NCBI RefSeq assembly: GCF_027744825.2
Contig: NW_026527056.1
Span: 992,001 to 1,056,000 of the forward strand
Reading direction: 5' to 3'
DNA length: 64,000 nucleotides
Origin: Synchiropus splendidus
Lineage: Eukaryota > Chordata > Actinopteri > Syngnathiformes > Callionymidae
Shown: positions 36,381 to 48,724 of the stretch, one piece after another
Layout of the letters: every line of letters starts with the position of its first letter
Position numbering within the stretch: position 1 is the stretch's first letter
Position numbers and translations under genes: made by a program
Notes under the pieces: model-generated
Databases searched by the model: none
What the model was told of the DNA's origin: nothing
Seen by the model: only the letters and a program-made list of their open reading frames with translations

Positions 36381-38640
36381 GCAGAAAGGGTCTTTCTCCT
36401 AGTTGCACATCAAAACTAAGCTGTCTGAAGTGTTTTTTCCAAAGTCATCAACATTTTTAAGTTTAGCGTTCTGGAACCCACCTTATCTCAGGCTGAAAAT
36501 GCGTTTTCTGCATTGTGAAATCACTTTGCAGGAAAGCTTCAGAACATGAAATTTTCACCTCCCACTATAGCAGTATGGGTCTTTCTAGTAGTTACACTTC
36601 AAATCTAAGCTGTCTGAAGTGTTTTCGAAAGTTATCAACATTTTTATGTTTGGCGTTCCGGAACCCACCTTATCTCAATCTGAAAACGCGTTTTCTGCAT
36701 TGTGCCATAACTTTGCAGGGAAGCTTCAGAACATGAAATTTTCACCTCCCACTATAGCAGAAAGCGTCTTTCTAGTAGTTTCTCATGAAATCTAAGCTGT
36801 CTGCAGTGTTTTTCCAAAGATTTGAACATTTTTATTTTTGGCCTTCGGGAACCCACCTTATATCAGGCTGAAAACGTGTTTTACGCATTGTGCCATTACT
36901 TTGCATAAAGCTTCAGAACATGAAATTTTCACCTCCCACTATAGCAGAAAGGGTCATGAAATCTAAGCTGTCTTAAGTGGCTTTCCAAATATATCAACAT
37001 TTTTATGTTTGGCGTTCCGGAATCGACCTTATCTCAGGCTGAAAACACGTTTTACGCATTGTGCCATAACTTTGGAGGTAAGCTTCAGAACATCGAAATT
37101 TTCACCTCCCACTATAGCAGAAAGGGTCTGTCTTGTAGTTGCACATCAAATCTAAGCTGTCTGAAGTGCTTTTCCAAAGTTATCAACATTTTTATGTTTG
37201 GCGTTCCGGAATCCACCTTATCTCTGGCACAAAACCCGTTTTCTCCATTGTGTCATAACTTTGCAGGGAAGCTTCAGAACATGAAATTTTCACCTCCCAC
37301 TATAGCAGAAAGGGTCTGTCTTGTAGTTGCACATCAAATCTAAGCTGTCTGAAGTCTTTTTCCAAAGTTATTAACATTTTTATCTTTGGCGTTCCGGAAC
37401 CCACCTTATCTCAGGCTGAAAACGCGTTTTCTCCATTGTGGCATAACTTTGCAGGGAAGCTTCAGAACATGAAATTTTCACCTCCCACTATGGCAGAAAG
37501 GGTCTTTCTAGTAGTTGCACATCTAATCTAAGCTGTCTGAAGAGTTTTTCCAAAGTTATCAACATTTTTATGGTTGGCGTTCCAGAATCGACCTTATCTG
37601 AGGCTGAAAACGCGTTTTACGCATTTTGCCATAACTTTGGAGGGAAGCTTCAGAAAATGAAATTTCACCTCCCACTATAGCAGAAAGGGTATTTCTAGTA
37701 GTTGCACATCAAATCTAAGCTGTCTGAAATGTTTTTTCCAAAGTTATCAACATTTTTACGTTTGGCGTTCCGGAACCCACCTTGTCTCAGGCTGATAACG
37801 CGTTTTCTGCATTGTGCCATAACTTTGAAGGAAAGCTTCAGAACATGAAAGTTTCACCTCCCACTATAGCAGAAAGGGTCTTTCTAGTAGTTGTACATCA
37901 AATCTAAGCTGTCTGATGTGTTTTTCCAAAGTTATCAACATTTTTACGTTTGGCATTTCGGAACCCACCTTGTCTCAGGCTGAAAACGCGTTTTCTGCAT
38001 TGTGCCATAACTTTGAAGGAAAGCTTCAGAACATGAAAGTTTCACCTCCCACTATAGCAGAAAGGGTCTTTGTAGTAGTTGCACATCAAATCCAAGCTGT
38101 CTGAAGTGTTTTTCCAAAGTTATCAATATTTTTATGTTTGGCGTTCCGGAACCCACCTTATCTCAAGCTGAAAACGTGTTTTCTGCATTGTGCCATAAGT
38201 TTGCAGGGAAGCTTAAGCACATGAAATTTTCACGTCCCACTATAGCCGAAAGGGTATTTCTAGTAGTTGCACATCAAATCTAAGCTGTCTGAAGTGTTTT
38301 TCGAAAGTTATCAACATTTTTATGTTTGGCGTTCCGGAATCGACCTTATCTCAGGCTGAAAATGCTTTTTACGCTTGGTGCCATAACTTTGCAGGGAAGC
38401 TTCAGGAAATGAAATTTTCACCTCCCACTATAGCAGAAAGGGTCTTTCGAGTAGTTGCACATCAAATCGAAGCTGTCTGAAGTGTTTTTCCAAAGTTATG
38501 AATATTTTTATGTTTGGCGTTCCGGAACCCACCTTATCTCAGTCTGAAAACGCGTTATCTGCATTGTGCCATAACTTTGCAGGGAAGCTTCACAACATGA
38601 AATGTTCACCTCCCACTATAGCAGAAAGGGTCTTTCCAGT

Positions 38641-40350
38641 AGTTGCACATCAGATCTAAGCTGTCCGAAGTGTATTTCGAAAGTTATCAACATTTTTATG
38701 TTTGGCGTTCCGGAATCGACCTTATCTCAGGCTGAAAACACGTTTTCTGCATTGTCCCATAACTTTCCAGGGAAGCTTCAGAACATGAAATGTTCACCTC
38801 CCACTATAGCAGAAAGGGTCTTTCTAGTAGTTGCACATCAAATCTAAGCTGTCTGAAGTGCTTTTCGAAAGTTATCAACATTTTTATGTTTGGCGTTCCA
38901 GAATCGACCTTTTCTCAGGCTGAAAACGCGTTGTCTGCATTGTGCCATAACTTTGCATGGAAGCTTCCTAACATGAAATTTTAACCTACCACTATAGCAG
39001 AAAGGGTCTTTCTAGTAGTTGCACATCAAATCTAAGCTGTCTGATGTGTTTTTCCAAAGTTATCAACGTTGTTGTGTATGGCGTTCCGGAATCAACCTTA
39101 TCTCAGGCTGAAAACGCGTTTTCTGCATTGTGCCATATCTTTGCAGGGAAGCTTCAGAAAATGAAATTTTAACCTCCAACTATAGCAGAAAGGGTCCTTC
39201 TAGTAGTTGCACATCAGTTCTAACCTGTCTGAAGTGTTTTTCAAAAGTTATCAACATTTTTATGTTTGGCGTTCCGGAATCGACCTTATCACAGGCTGAA
39301 AACGCTTTTTACGCTTTGTGCCATAACTTTGCAGGGAGGCTTAAGCACATGAAATTTTCACGTCCCACTATAGCCGAAAGGGTATTTCTAGTAGTTGCAC
39401 ATCAAATCTAAGCTGTCTGAAGTGTTTTTCGAAAGTTATCAACATTTTTATGTTTGGCGTTCCGGAATCGACCTTATCTCAGGCTGAAAATGCTTTTTAC
39501 GCTTGGTGCCATAACTTTGCAGGGAAGCTTCAGGAAATGAAATTTTCACCTCCCACTATAGCAGAAAGGGTCTTTCCAGTAGTTGCACATCAGATCTAAG
39601 CTGTCCGAAGTGTATTTCGAAAGTTATCAACATTTTTATGTTTGGCGTTCCGGAATCGACCTTATCTCAGGCTGAAAACACGTTTTCTGCATTGTCCCAT
39701 AACTTTCCAGGGAAGCTTCAGAACATGAAATGTTCACCTCCCACTATAGCAGAAAGGGTCTTTCTAGTAGTTGCACATCAAATCTAAGCTGTCTGAAGTG
39801 CTTTTCGAAAGTTATCAACATTTTTATGTTTGGCGTTCCAGAATCGACCTTTTCTCAGGCTGAAAACGCGTTGTCTGCATTGTGCCATAACTTTGCATGG
39901 AAGCTTCCTAACATGAAATTTTAACCTACCACTATAGCAGAAAGGGTCTTTCTAGTAGTTGCACATCAAATCTAAGCTGTCTGATGTGTTTTTCCAAAGT
40001 TATCAACGTTGTTGTGTATGGCGTTCCGGAATCAACCTTATCTCAGGCTGAAAACGCGTTTTCTGCATTGTGCCATATCTTTGCAGGGAAGCTTCAGAAA
40101 ATGAAATTTTAACCTCCAACTATAGCAGAAAGGGTCCTTCTAGTAGTTGCACATCAATTCTAACCTGTCTGAAGTGTTTTTCAAAAGTTATCAACATTTT
40201 TATGTTTGGCGTTCCGGAATCGACCTTATCACAGGCTGAAAACGCTTTTTACGCTTTGTGCCATAACTTTGCAGGGAAGCTTCAGAAAATGAAAATTTCA
40301 CCTCCCACTATAGCAGAAAGGGTTTTTCTAGTAGTTGCACATCAAATCTG
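38641..40350. repeat. Five-unit duplication (period 940 bp), block A
   Basis: CAGATCTAAGCTGTCCGAAG at 38650 and 39590 starts two runs that stay nearly identical for about 700 bases, including the odd unit with CAACGTTGTTGTGTATGG (39064 and 40004). Confidence 0.8.
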
Positions 40351-40739
40351 AGCTGTCTGAAGAGTTTTTCGAAAGTTATCAACATTTTTATGTTTGGTGT
40401 TCCAGAATCGATCTTATCTCAGGCTGAAAACGCGTTGTCTGCATTGTGCCATAACTTTGCAGGGAAGCTTCAGAACATGAAATGTTCACCTCCCACTATA
40501 GCAGAAAGGGTCTTTCCAGTAGTTGCACATCAGATCTAAGCTGTCCGAAGTGTTTTTCGAAAGTTATCAACATTTTTATGTTTGGCGTTCCGGAATCGAC
40601 CTTATCTCAGGCTGAAAACACGTTTTCTGCATTGTCCCATAACTTTGCAGGGAAGCTTCAGAACATGAAATGTTCACCTCCCACTATAGCAGAAAGGGTC
40701 TTTCTAGTAGTTGCACATCAAATCTAAGCTGTTTGAAGT

Positions 40740-43700
40740 GTTTTTCCAAAGTTATCAACATTTTTATGTTTGGCGTTCCGGAATCGACCTTATCTCAGCC
40801 GAAAACGCGTTTTCTGCATTGTGCCATAACTTTGCAGGGAAGCTTCAGAATATAAAATTTTAACCTCCCACTATTGCAGAAAGGGTCTCTCTTGTAGTTG
40901 CACATCAAATCTAAGCTGTCTGAAGTGTTTTTACAAAGTTATCAACATTTTTACGTTTGGCGTTCCGGAATCGACCTTATCTCAGGCTGAAAACGCGTTT
41001 TACGCATTGTGCCATAACTTTGCAGAAAGCTTCAGCACATGAAATTTTCACCTCCCACTATAGCAGAAAGGGTCTTTCTAGTAGTTGCAGATCAAATCTA
41101 AGCTGTCTGAAATGTTTTTCCAAAGTTATCAACATTTTTATGTTTGGCTTTCTGGAACCCACCTTATCTCAGTCTGAAAACGTGTTTTTTGCATTGCGCC
41201 ATAACTTTGCAGGGAAGCCTCAGAACATGAAATTTTCACCTGCCGCTATAGTAGAAAGGGTCTTTCTAGTAGTTGCACATCAAATCTAAGCTGTCTGAAG
41301 TGTTTTTCCAAAGTTATCAACATTTTTATGTTTGACGTTCCGGAATCAACCTTATCTCAGCCTGAAAACGCGTTTTCTGCTTTGTGCCATAACTTTGCAT
41401 GGAAGCATCAGAATATGAAATTTTCACCTACCAATATTGCAGAAAGAGTCTGTCTTGTAGTTGCACATCAAAACTAAGCTGTCTGAAGTGTTTTTCCAAT
41501 GTTATCAACATTTTTATGTTTGGCGTTCTGGAACCCACCTTATCTCAGTCTGAAAACGGCTTTTGTGGATTGTGCCATAACTTTGCAGGGAAGCCTCAGA
41601 ACATGAAATTTTCACCTCCCACTATAGCAGAAAGGGTCTTTCTAGTAGTTGCACATCAAATCTAAGCTGTCTGAAGTGTTTTTCCAAAGTTATCAACATT
41701 TTTATGTTTGGCGTTCCGGAATCGACCTTATCTCAGGCTGAAAACACGTTTTCTGCATTGTCCCATAACTTTCCAGGGAAGCTTCAGAACATGAAATGTT
41801 CACCTCCCACTATAGCAGAAAGGGTCTTTCTAGTAGTTGCACATCAAATCTAAGCTGTCTGAAGTGTATTTCAAAAGTTATCACCATTTTTATGTTTGGC
41901 GTTCCGGAATCGACCTTATGTCAGGCTGAAAACGCGTTTTACGCATTGTGCCATAACTTTGCAGGGAAGCTTCAGAACATCGAATTTTCACCACCCACTA
42001 TCGCAGAAAGGGTCTTTCTCCTAGTTGCACATCAAAACTAAGCTGTCTGAAGTGTTTTTTCCAAAGTCATCAACATTTTTAAGTTTAGCGTTCTGGAACC
42101 CACCTTATCTCAGGCTGAAAATGCGTTTTCTGCATTGTGAAATCACTTTGCAGGGAAGCTTCAGAACATGAAATTTTCACCTCCCACTATAGCAGAAAGG
42201 GTCTTTCTAGTTGTTGCACTTCAAATTTAAGCTGTCTGAAGTGTTTTTCGAAAGTTATCAACATTTTTATGTTTGGCGTTCCGGAATCAACCTTATCACA
42301 GCCTGAAAACGCGTTTTCTGCGTTGTGCCATAACTTTGCAGGGAAGCATCAGAATATGAAAATTTCACCTCCCACAATAGCAGAAAGGGTCTTTCTAGTA
42401 GTTGCACATCAAATCTAAGCTGTCTGAAGTGTATTTCAAAAGTTATCACCATTTTTATGTTTGGCGTTCCGGAATCGACCTTATGTCAGGCTGAAAACGC
42501 GTTTTACGCATTGTGCCATAACTTTGCAGGGAAGCTTCAGAACATCGAATTTTCACCACCCACTATAGCAGAAATGGTCTTTCTCCTAGTTGCACATCAT
42601 ATCTAAGCTGTCTGAAGTGTTTTTTCCAAAGTCATCAACATTTTTATGTTTAGCGTTCTGGAACCCACCTTATATCAGGCTGAAGATGCGTTTTCTGCAT
42701 TGTGCCATAACTTTGCAGGGAAGCTTCAGAACATGAAATTTTCACCTCCCACTATAGCAGAAAGGGTCTTTCTAGTAGTTACACTTCAAATCTAAGCTGT
42801 CTGAAGTGTTTTTCGAAAGTTATCAACATTTTAATGTTTGGCGTTCCGGAATCGACCTTATCTCAGCCGAAAACGCGTTTTCTGCATTGTGCCATAACTT
42901 TGCAGGGAAGCTTCAGAATATAAAATTTTAACCTCCCACTATTGCAGAAAGGGTCTCTCTTGTAGTTGCACATCAAATCTAAGCTGTCTGAAGTGTTTTT
43001 ACAAAGTTATCAACATTTTTACGTTTGGCGTTCCGGAATCGACCTTATCTCAGGCTGAAAACGTGTTTTACGCATTGTGCCATAACTTTGCAGAAAGCTT
43101 CAGCACATGAAATTTTCACCTCCCACTATAGCAGAAAGGGTCTTTCTAGTAGTTGCAGATCAAATCTAAGCTGTCTGAAATGTTTTTCCCAAGTTATCAA
43201 CATTTTTATGTTTGGCTTTCTGGAACCCACCTTATCTCAGTCTGAAAACGTGTTTTTTGCATTGCGCCATAACTTTGCAGGGATGCCTCAGAACATGAAA
43301 TTTTCACCTGCCGCTATAGTAGAAAGGGTCTTTCTAGTAGTTGCACATCAAATCTAAGCTGTCTGAAGTGTTTTTCCAAAGTTATCAACATTTTTATGTT
43401 TGACGTTCTGGAACCCACCTTATATCAGGCTGAAGATGCGTTTTCTGCATTGTGCCATAACTTTGCATGGAAGCATCAGAATATGAAATTTTCACCTACC
43501 AATATTGCAGAAAGAGTCTGTCTTGTAGTTGCACATCAAAACTAAGCTGTCTGAAGTGTTTTTCCAATGTTATCAACATTTTTATGTTTGGCGTTCTGGA
43601 ACCCACCTTATCTCAGTCTGAAAACGGCTTTTGTGGATTGTGCCAGAACTTTGCAGGGAAGCCTCAGAACATGAAATTTTCACCTCCCACTATAGCAGAA

Positions 43701-43770
43701 AGGGTCTTTCTAGTAGTTGCACATCAAATCTAAGCTGTCTGAATTGTTTTTCCAAAGTTATCAACATTTT
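40740..43770. repeat. 11-unit block repeated at 2068 bp
   Basis: Units at about 40740-41700 recur at 42808-43770, exactly 11 x 188 bp later. They include CTCAGCCGAAAAC, TTTGCAGAAAGC and GCCGCTATAGTAG. Part of the same module is also at 34.8-35.3 kb. Confidence 0.78.
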
Positions 43771-44849
43771 TATGTTTGGCGTTCCGGAATCGACCTTATC
43801 TCAGGCTGAAAACGCTTTTCACGCATTGTGCCATAACTTTGCAGGGAAGCTTCAGAACATCGAATTTTCACCACCCACTATCGCAGAAAGGGTCTTTCTC
43901 CTAGTTGCACATCAAAACTAAGCTGTCTGAAGTGTTTTTTCCAAAGTCATCAACATTTTTAAGTTTAGCGTTCTGGAACCCACCTTATCTCAGGCTGAAA
44001 ATGCGTTTTCTGCATTGTGAAATCACTTTGCAGGGAAGCTTCAGAACATGAAATTTTCACCTCCCACTATAGCAGTAAGGGTCTTTCTAGTAGTTACACT
44101 TCAAATCTAAGCTGTCTGAAGTGTTTTCGAAAGTTATCAACATTTTTATGTTTGGCGTTCCGGAACCCACCTTATCTCAATCTGAAAACGCGTTTTCTGC
44201 ATTGTGCCATAACTTTGCAGGGAAGCTTCAGAACATGAAATTTTCACCTCCCACTATAGCAGAAAGCGTCTTTCTAGTAGTTTCTCATGAAATCTAAGCT
44301 GTCTGCAGTGTTTTTCCAAAGATTTGAACATTTTTATTTTTGGCCTTCGGGAACCCACCTTATATCAGGCTGAAAACGTGTTTTACGCATTGTGCCATTA
44401 CTTTGCATAAAGCTTCAGAACATGAAATTTTCACCTCCCACTACAGCAGAAAGGGTCATGAAATCTAAGCTGTCTTAAGTGGCTTTCCAAATATATCAAC
44501 ATTTTTATGTTTGGCGTTCCGGAATCGACCTTATCTCAGGCTGAAAACACGTTTTACGCATTGTGCCATAACTTTGGAGGGAAGCTTCAGAACATCGAAA
44601 TTTTCACCTCCCACTATAGCAGAAAGGGTCTGTCTTGTAGTTGCACATCAAATCTAAGCTGTCTGAAGTGCTTTTCCAAAGTTATCAACATTTTTATGTT
44701 TGGCGTTCCGGAATCCACCTTGTCTCTGGCACAAAACCCGTTTTCTCCATTGTGTCATAACTTTGCAGGGAAGCTTCAGAACATGAAATTTTCACCTCCC
44801 ACTATAGCAGAAAGGGTCTGTCTTGTAGTTGCACATCAAATCTAAGCTG

Positions 44850-46730
44850 TCTGAAGTGTTTTTCCAAAATTATCAACATTTTTATGTTTGGCGTTCCGGA
44901 ATCGACCTTATCTCAGACTGAAAACTCGTTTTCGGAATTGTGCCATACCTTGGCAGGGAACCTTCAGAACATGAAATTTTCACCTCCCACTATGGCAGAA
45001 AGGGTCTTTCTAGTAGTTGCACATCTAATCTAAGCTGTCTGAAGAGTTTTTCCATAGTTATCAACATTTTTATGGTTGGCGTTCCAGAATCGACCTTATC
45101 TGAGGCTGAAAACGCGTTTTACGCATTTTGCCATAACTTTGGAGGGAAGCTTCAGAAAATGAAATTTCACCTCCCACTATAGCAGAAAGGGTATTTCTAG
45201 TAGTTGCACATCAAATCTAAGCTGTCTGAAATGTTTTTTCCAAAGTTATCAACATTTTTACGTTTGGCGTTCCGGAACCCACCTTGTCTCAGGCTGATAA
45301 CGCGTTTTCTGCATTGTGCCATAACTTTGAAGGAAAGCTTCAGAACATGAAAGTTTCACCTCCCACTATAGCAGAAAGGGTCTTTCTAGTAGTTGCACAT
45401 CAAATCTAAGCTGTCTGATGTGTTTTTCCAAAGTTATCAACATTTTTACGTTTGGCATTTCGGAACCCACCTTGTCTCAGGCTGAAAACGCGTTTTCTGC
45501 ATTGTGCCATAACTTTGAAAGAAAGCTTCAGAACATGAAAGTTTCACCTCCCACTATAGCAGAAAGGGTCTTTGTAGTAGTTGCACATCAAATCCAAGCT
45601 GTCTGAAGTGTTTTTCCAAAGTTATCAATATTTTTATGTTTGGCGTTCCGGAACCCACCTTATCTCAAGCTGAAAACGTGTTTTCTGCATTGTGCCATAA
45701 CTTTGCAGGGAAGCTTAAGCACATGAAATTTTCACGTCCCACTATAGCCGAAAGGGTATTTCTAGTAGTTGCACATCAAATCTAAGCTGTCTGAAGTGTT
45801 TTTCCAAAATTATCAACATTTTTATGTTTGGCGTTCCGGAATCGACCTTATCTCAGACTGAAAACTCGTTTTCGGAATTGTGCCATACCTTGGCAGGGAA
45901 CCTTCAGAACATGAAATTTTCACCTCCCACTATGGCAGAAAGGGTCTTTCTAGTAGTTGCACATCTAATCTAAGCTGTCTGAAGAGTTTTTCCATAGTTA
46001 TCAACATTTTTATGGTTGGCGTTCCAGAATCGACCTTATCTGAGGCTGAAAACGCGTTTTACGCATTTTGCCATAACTTTGGAGGGAAGCTTCAGAAAAT
46101 GAAATTTCACCTCCCACTATAGCAGAAAGGGTATTTCTAGTAGTTGCACATCAAATCTAAGCTGTCTGAAATGTTTTTTCCAAAGTTATCAACATTTTTA
46201 CGTTTGGCGTTCCGGAACCCACCTTGTCTCAGGCTGATAACGCGTTTTCTGCATTGTGCCATAACTTTGAAGGAAAGCTTCAGAACATGAAAGTTTCACC
46301 TCCCACTATAGCAGAAAGGGTCTTTCTAGTAGTTGCACATCAAATCTAAGCTGTCTGATGTGTTTTTCCAAAGTTATCAACATTTTTACGTTTGGCATTT
46401 CGGAACCCACCTTGTCTCAGGCTGAAAACGCGTTTTCTGCATTGTGCCATAACTTTGAAAGAAAGCTTCAGAACATGAAAGTTTCACCTCCCACTATAGC
46501 AGAAAGGGTCTTTGTAGTAGTTGCACATCAAATCCAAGCTGTCTGAAGTGTTTTTCCAAAGTTATCAATATTTTTATGTTTGGCGTTCCGGAACCCACCT
46601 TATCTCAAGCTGAAAACGTGTTTTCTGCATTGTGCCATAACTTTGCAGGGAAGCTTAAGCACATGAAATTTTCACGTCCCACTATAGCCGAAAGGGTATT
46701 TCTAGTAGTTGCACATCAAATCTAAGCTGT
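44850..46730. repeat. Five-unit tandem duplication (period 940 bp), block B
   Basis: 44850-45789 and 45790-46729 look virtually identical over all five units. Shared markers are TCGTTTTCGGAATTG, CTTGGCAGGGAACC, the short TGAAATTTCACC and GAAAGAAAGC. The other copy of this neighbourhood (37.3-38.3 kb) has this run once, so this is among the youngest events in the array. Confidence 0.85.
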
Positions 46731-48724
46731 CTGAAGTGTTTTTCGAAAGTTATCAACATTTTTATGTTTGGCGTTCCGGAATCGACCTTATCTCAGGCTG
46801 AAAATGCTTTTTACGCTTGGTGCCATAACTTTGCAGGGAAGCTTCAGGAAATGAAATTTTCACCTTCCCACTATAGCAGAAAGGGTCTTTCGAGTAGTTG
46901 CACATCAAATCGAAGCTGTCTGAAGTGTTTTTCCAAAGTTATGAATATTTTTATGTTTGGCGTTCCGGAACCCACCTTATCTCAGTCTGAAAACGCGTTA
47001 TCTGCATTGTGCCATAACTTTGCAGGGAAGCTTCACAACATGAAATGTTCACCTCCCACTATAGCAGAAAGGGTCTTTCCAGTAGTTGCACATCAGATCT
47101 AAGCTGTCCGAAGTGTATTTCGAAAGTTATCAACATTTTTATGTTTGGCGTTCCGGAATCGACGTTATCTCAGGCTGAAAACACGTTTTCTGCATTGTCC
47201 CATAACTTTCCAGGGAAGCTTCAGAACATGAAATGTTCACCTCCCACTATAGCAGAAAGGGTCTTTCTAGTAGTTGCACATCAAATCTAAGCTGTCTGAA
47301 GTGCTTTTCGAAAGTTATCAACATTTTTATGTTTGGCGTTCCAGAATCGACCTTTTCTCAGGCTGAAAACGCGTTGTCTGCATTGTGCCATAACTTTGCA
47401 TGGAAGCTTCCTAACATGAAATTTTAACCTACCACTATAGCAGAAAGGGTCTTTCTAGTAGTTGCACATCAAATCTAAGCTGTCTGATGTGTTTTTCCAA
47501 AGTTATCAACGTTGTTGTGTATGGCGTTCCGGAATCAACCTTATCTCAGGCTGAAAACGCGTTTTCTGCATTGTGCCATATCTTTGCAGGGAAGCTTCAG
47601 AAAATGAAATTTTAACCTCCAACTATAGCAGAAATGGTCCTTCTAGTAGTTGCACATCAATTCTAACCTGTCTGAAGTGTTTTTCAAAAGTTATCAACAT
47701 TTTTATGTTTGGCGTTCCGGAATCGACCTTATCACAGGCTGAAAACGCTTTTTACGCTTTGTGCCATAACTTTGCAGGGAAGCTTCAGAAAATGAAAATT
47801 TCACCTCCCACTATAGCAGAAAGGGTTTTTCTAGTAGTTGCACATCAAATCTGAGCTGTCTGAAGAGTTTTTCGAAAGTTATCAACATTTTTATGTTTGG
47901 CGTTCCAGAATCGATCTTATCTCAGGCTGAAAACGCGTTGTCTGCATTGTGCCATAACTTTGCAGGGAAGCTTCAGAACATGAAATATTCACCTCCCACT
48001 ATAGCAGAAAGGGTCTTTCCAGTAGTTGCACATCAGATCTAAGCTGTCCGAAGTGTTTTTCGAAAGTTATCAACATTTTTATGTTTGGCGTTCCGGAATC
48101 GACCTTATCTCAGGCTGAAAACACGTTTTCTGCATTGTCCCATAACTTTGCAGGGAAGCTTCAGAACATGAAATTTTCACCTCCCACTGTAACAGAAAGG
48201 GTCTTTCTAGTACTTGCACATCAATTCTAAGCCGTCTGAAGTGTTGTTCCAAAGTGATCAACATTTTTTCGTTTGGCGTTCCGGAACCCACCTTATCTCA
48301 GGCTGAAAACGCGTTTTCTGCATTGTGCCATAACTTCTCAGGGAAGCTTCAGAACATGAAATGTTCACCTCCCACTATAGAAGAAAGGGTCTTTCTAGTA
48401 GTTGCGCATCAAATCTAAGCTGTCTGAAGTGTTTTTTAAAAGTTATCAACATTTTTACATTTGGCGTTCCGGAACCCACCTTATCTCAGGCTGAAAACGC
48501 GTTTTCTGCATTGTGCCATATCTTTGCAGGGAAGCTTCAGAACATGAAATTTCGACCTCCCACTATAGCAGAAAGGGTCTTTCTAGTAGTTGCACATCAA
48601 ATCTAAGCTGTCTGAAGTGTTTTTCCAAAGTTATCAACATTTTTATGTTTGGCGTTCCAGAATCGACCTCATCTCAGGCTGAAAACACGTTTTACGCATT
48701 GTGCCATAACTTTGCAGGGAAGCT

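Larger units (their letters stand above)
34070..48060. repeat. Large-scale duplication of about 40 units (offset about 7.5-8.4 kb)
   Basis: The segment from about 34.1 to 40.6 kb reappears at about 42.1-48.1 kb. The offset is 8066-8067 bp for 34.1-35.9 kb, 7502 bp for 36.5-38.1 kb, 8442-8443 bp for 37.9-39.0 kb and 7503 bp after 40.0 kb. The changes in offset are about three or five whole units, so local gains or losses occurred after the large event. Marker units such as CTCTGGCACAAAACCCG (about 37225 and 44725) and the 16-base deletion (36957 and 44458) occur once in each copy. Confidence 0.8.
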
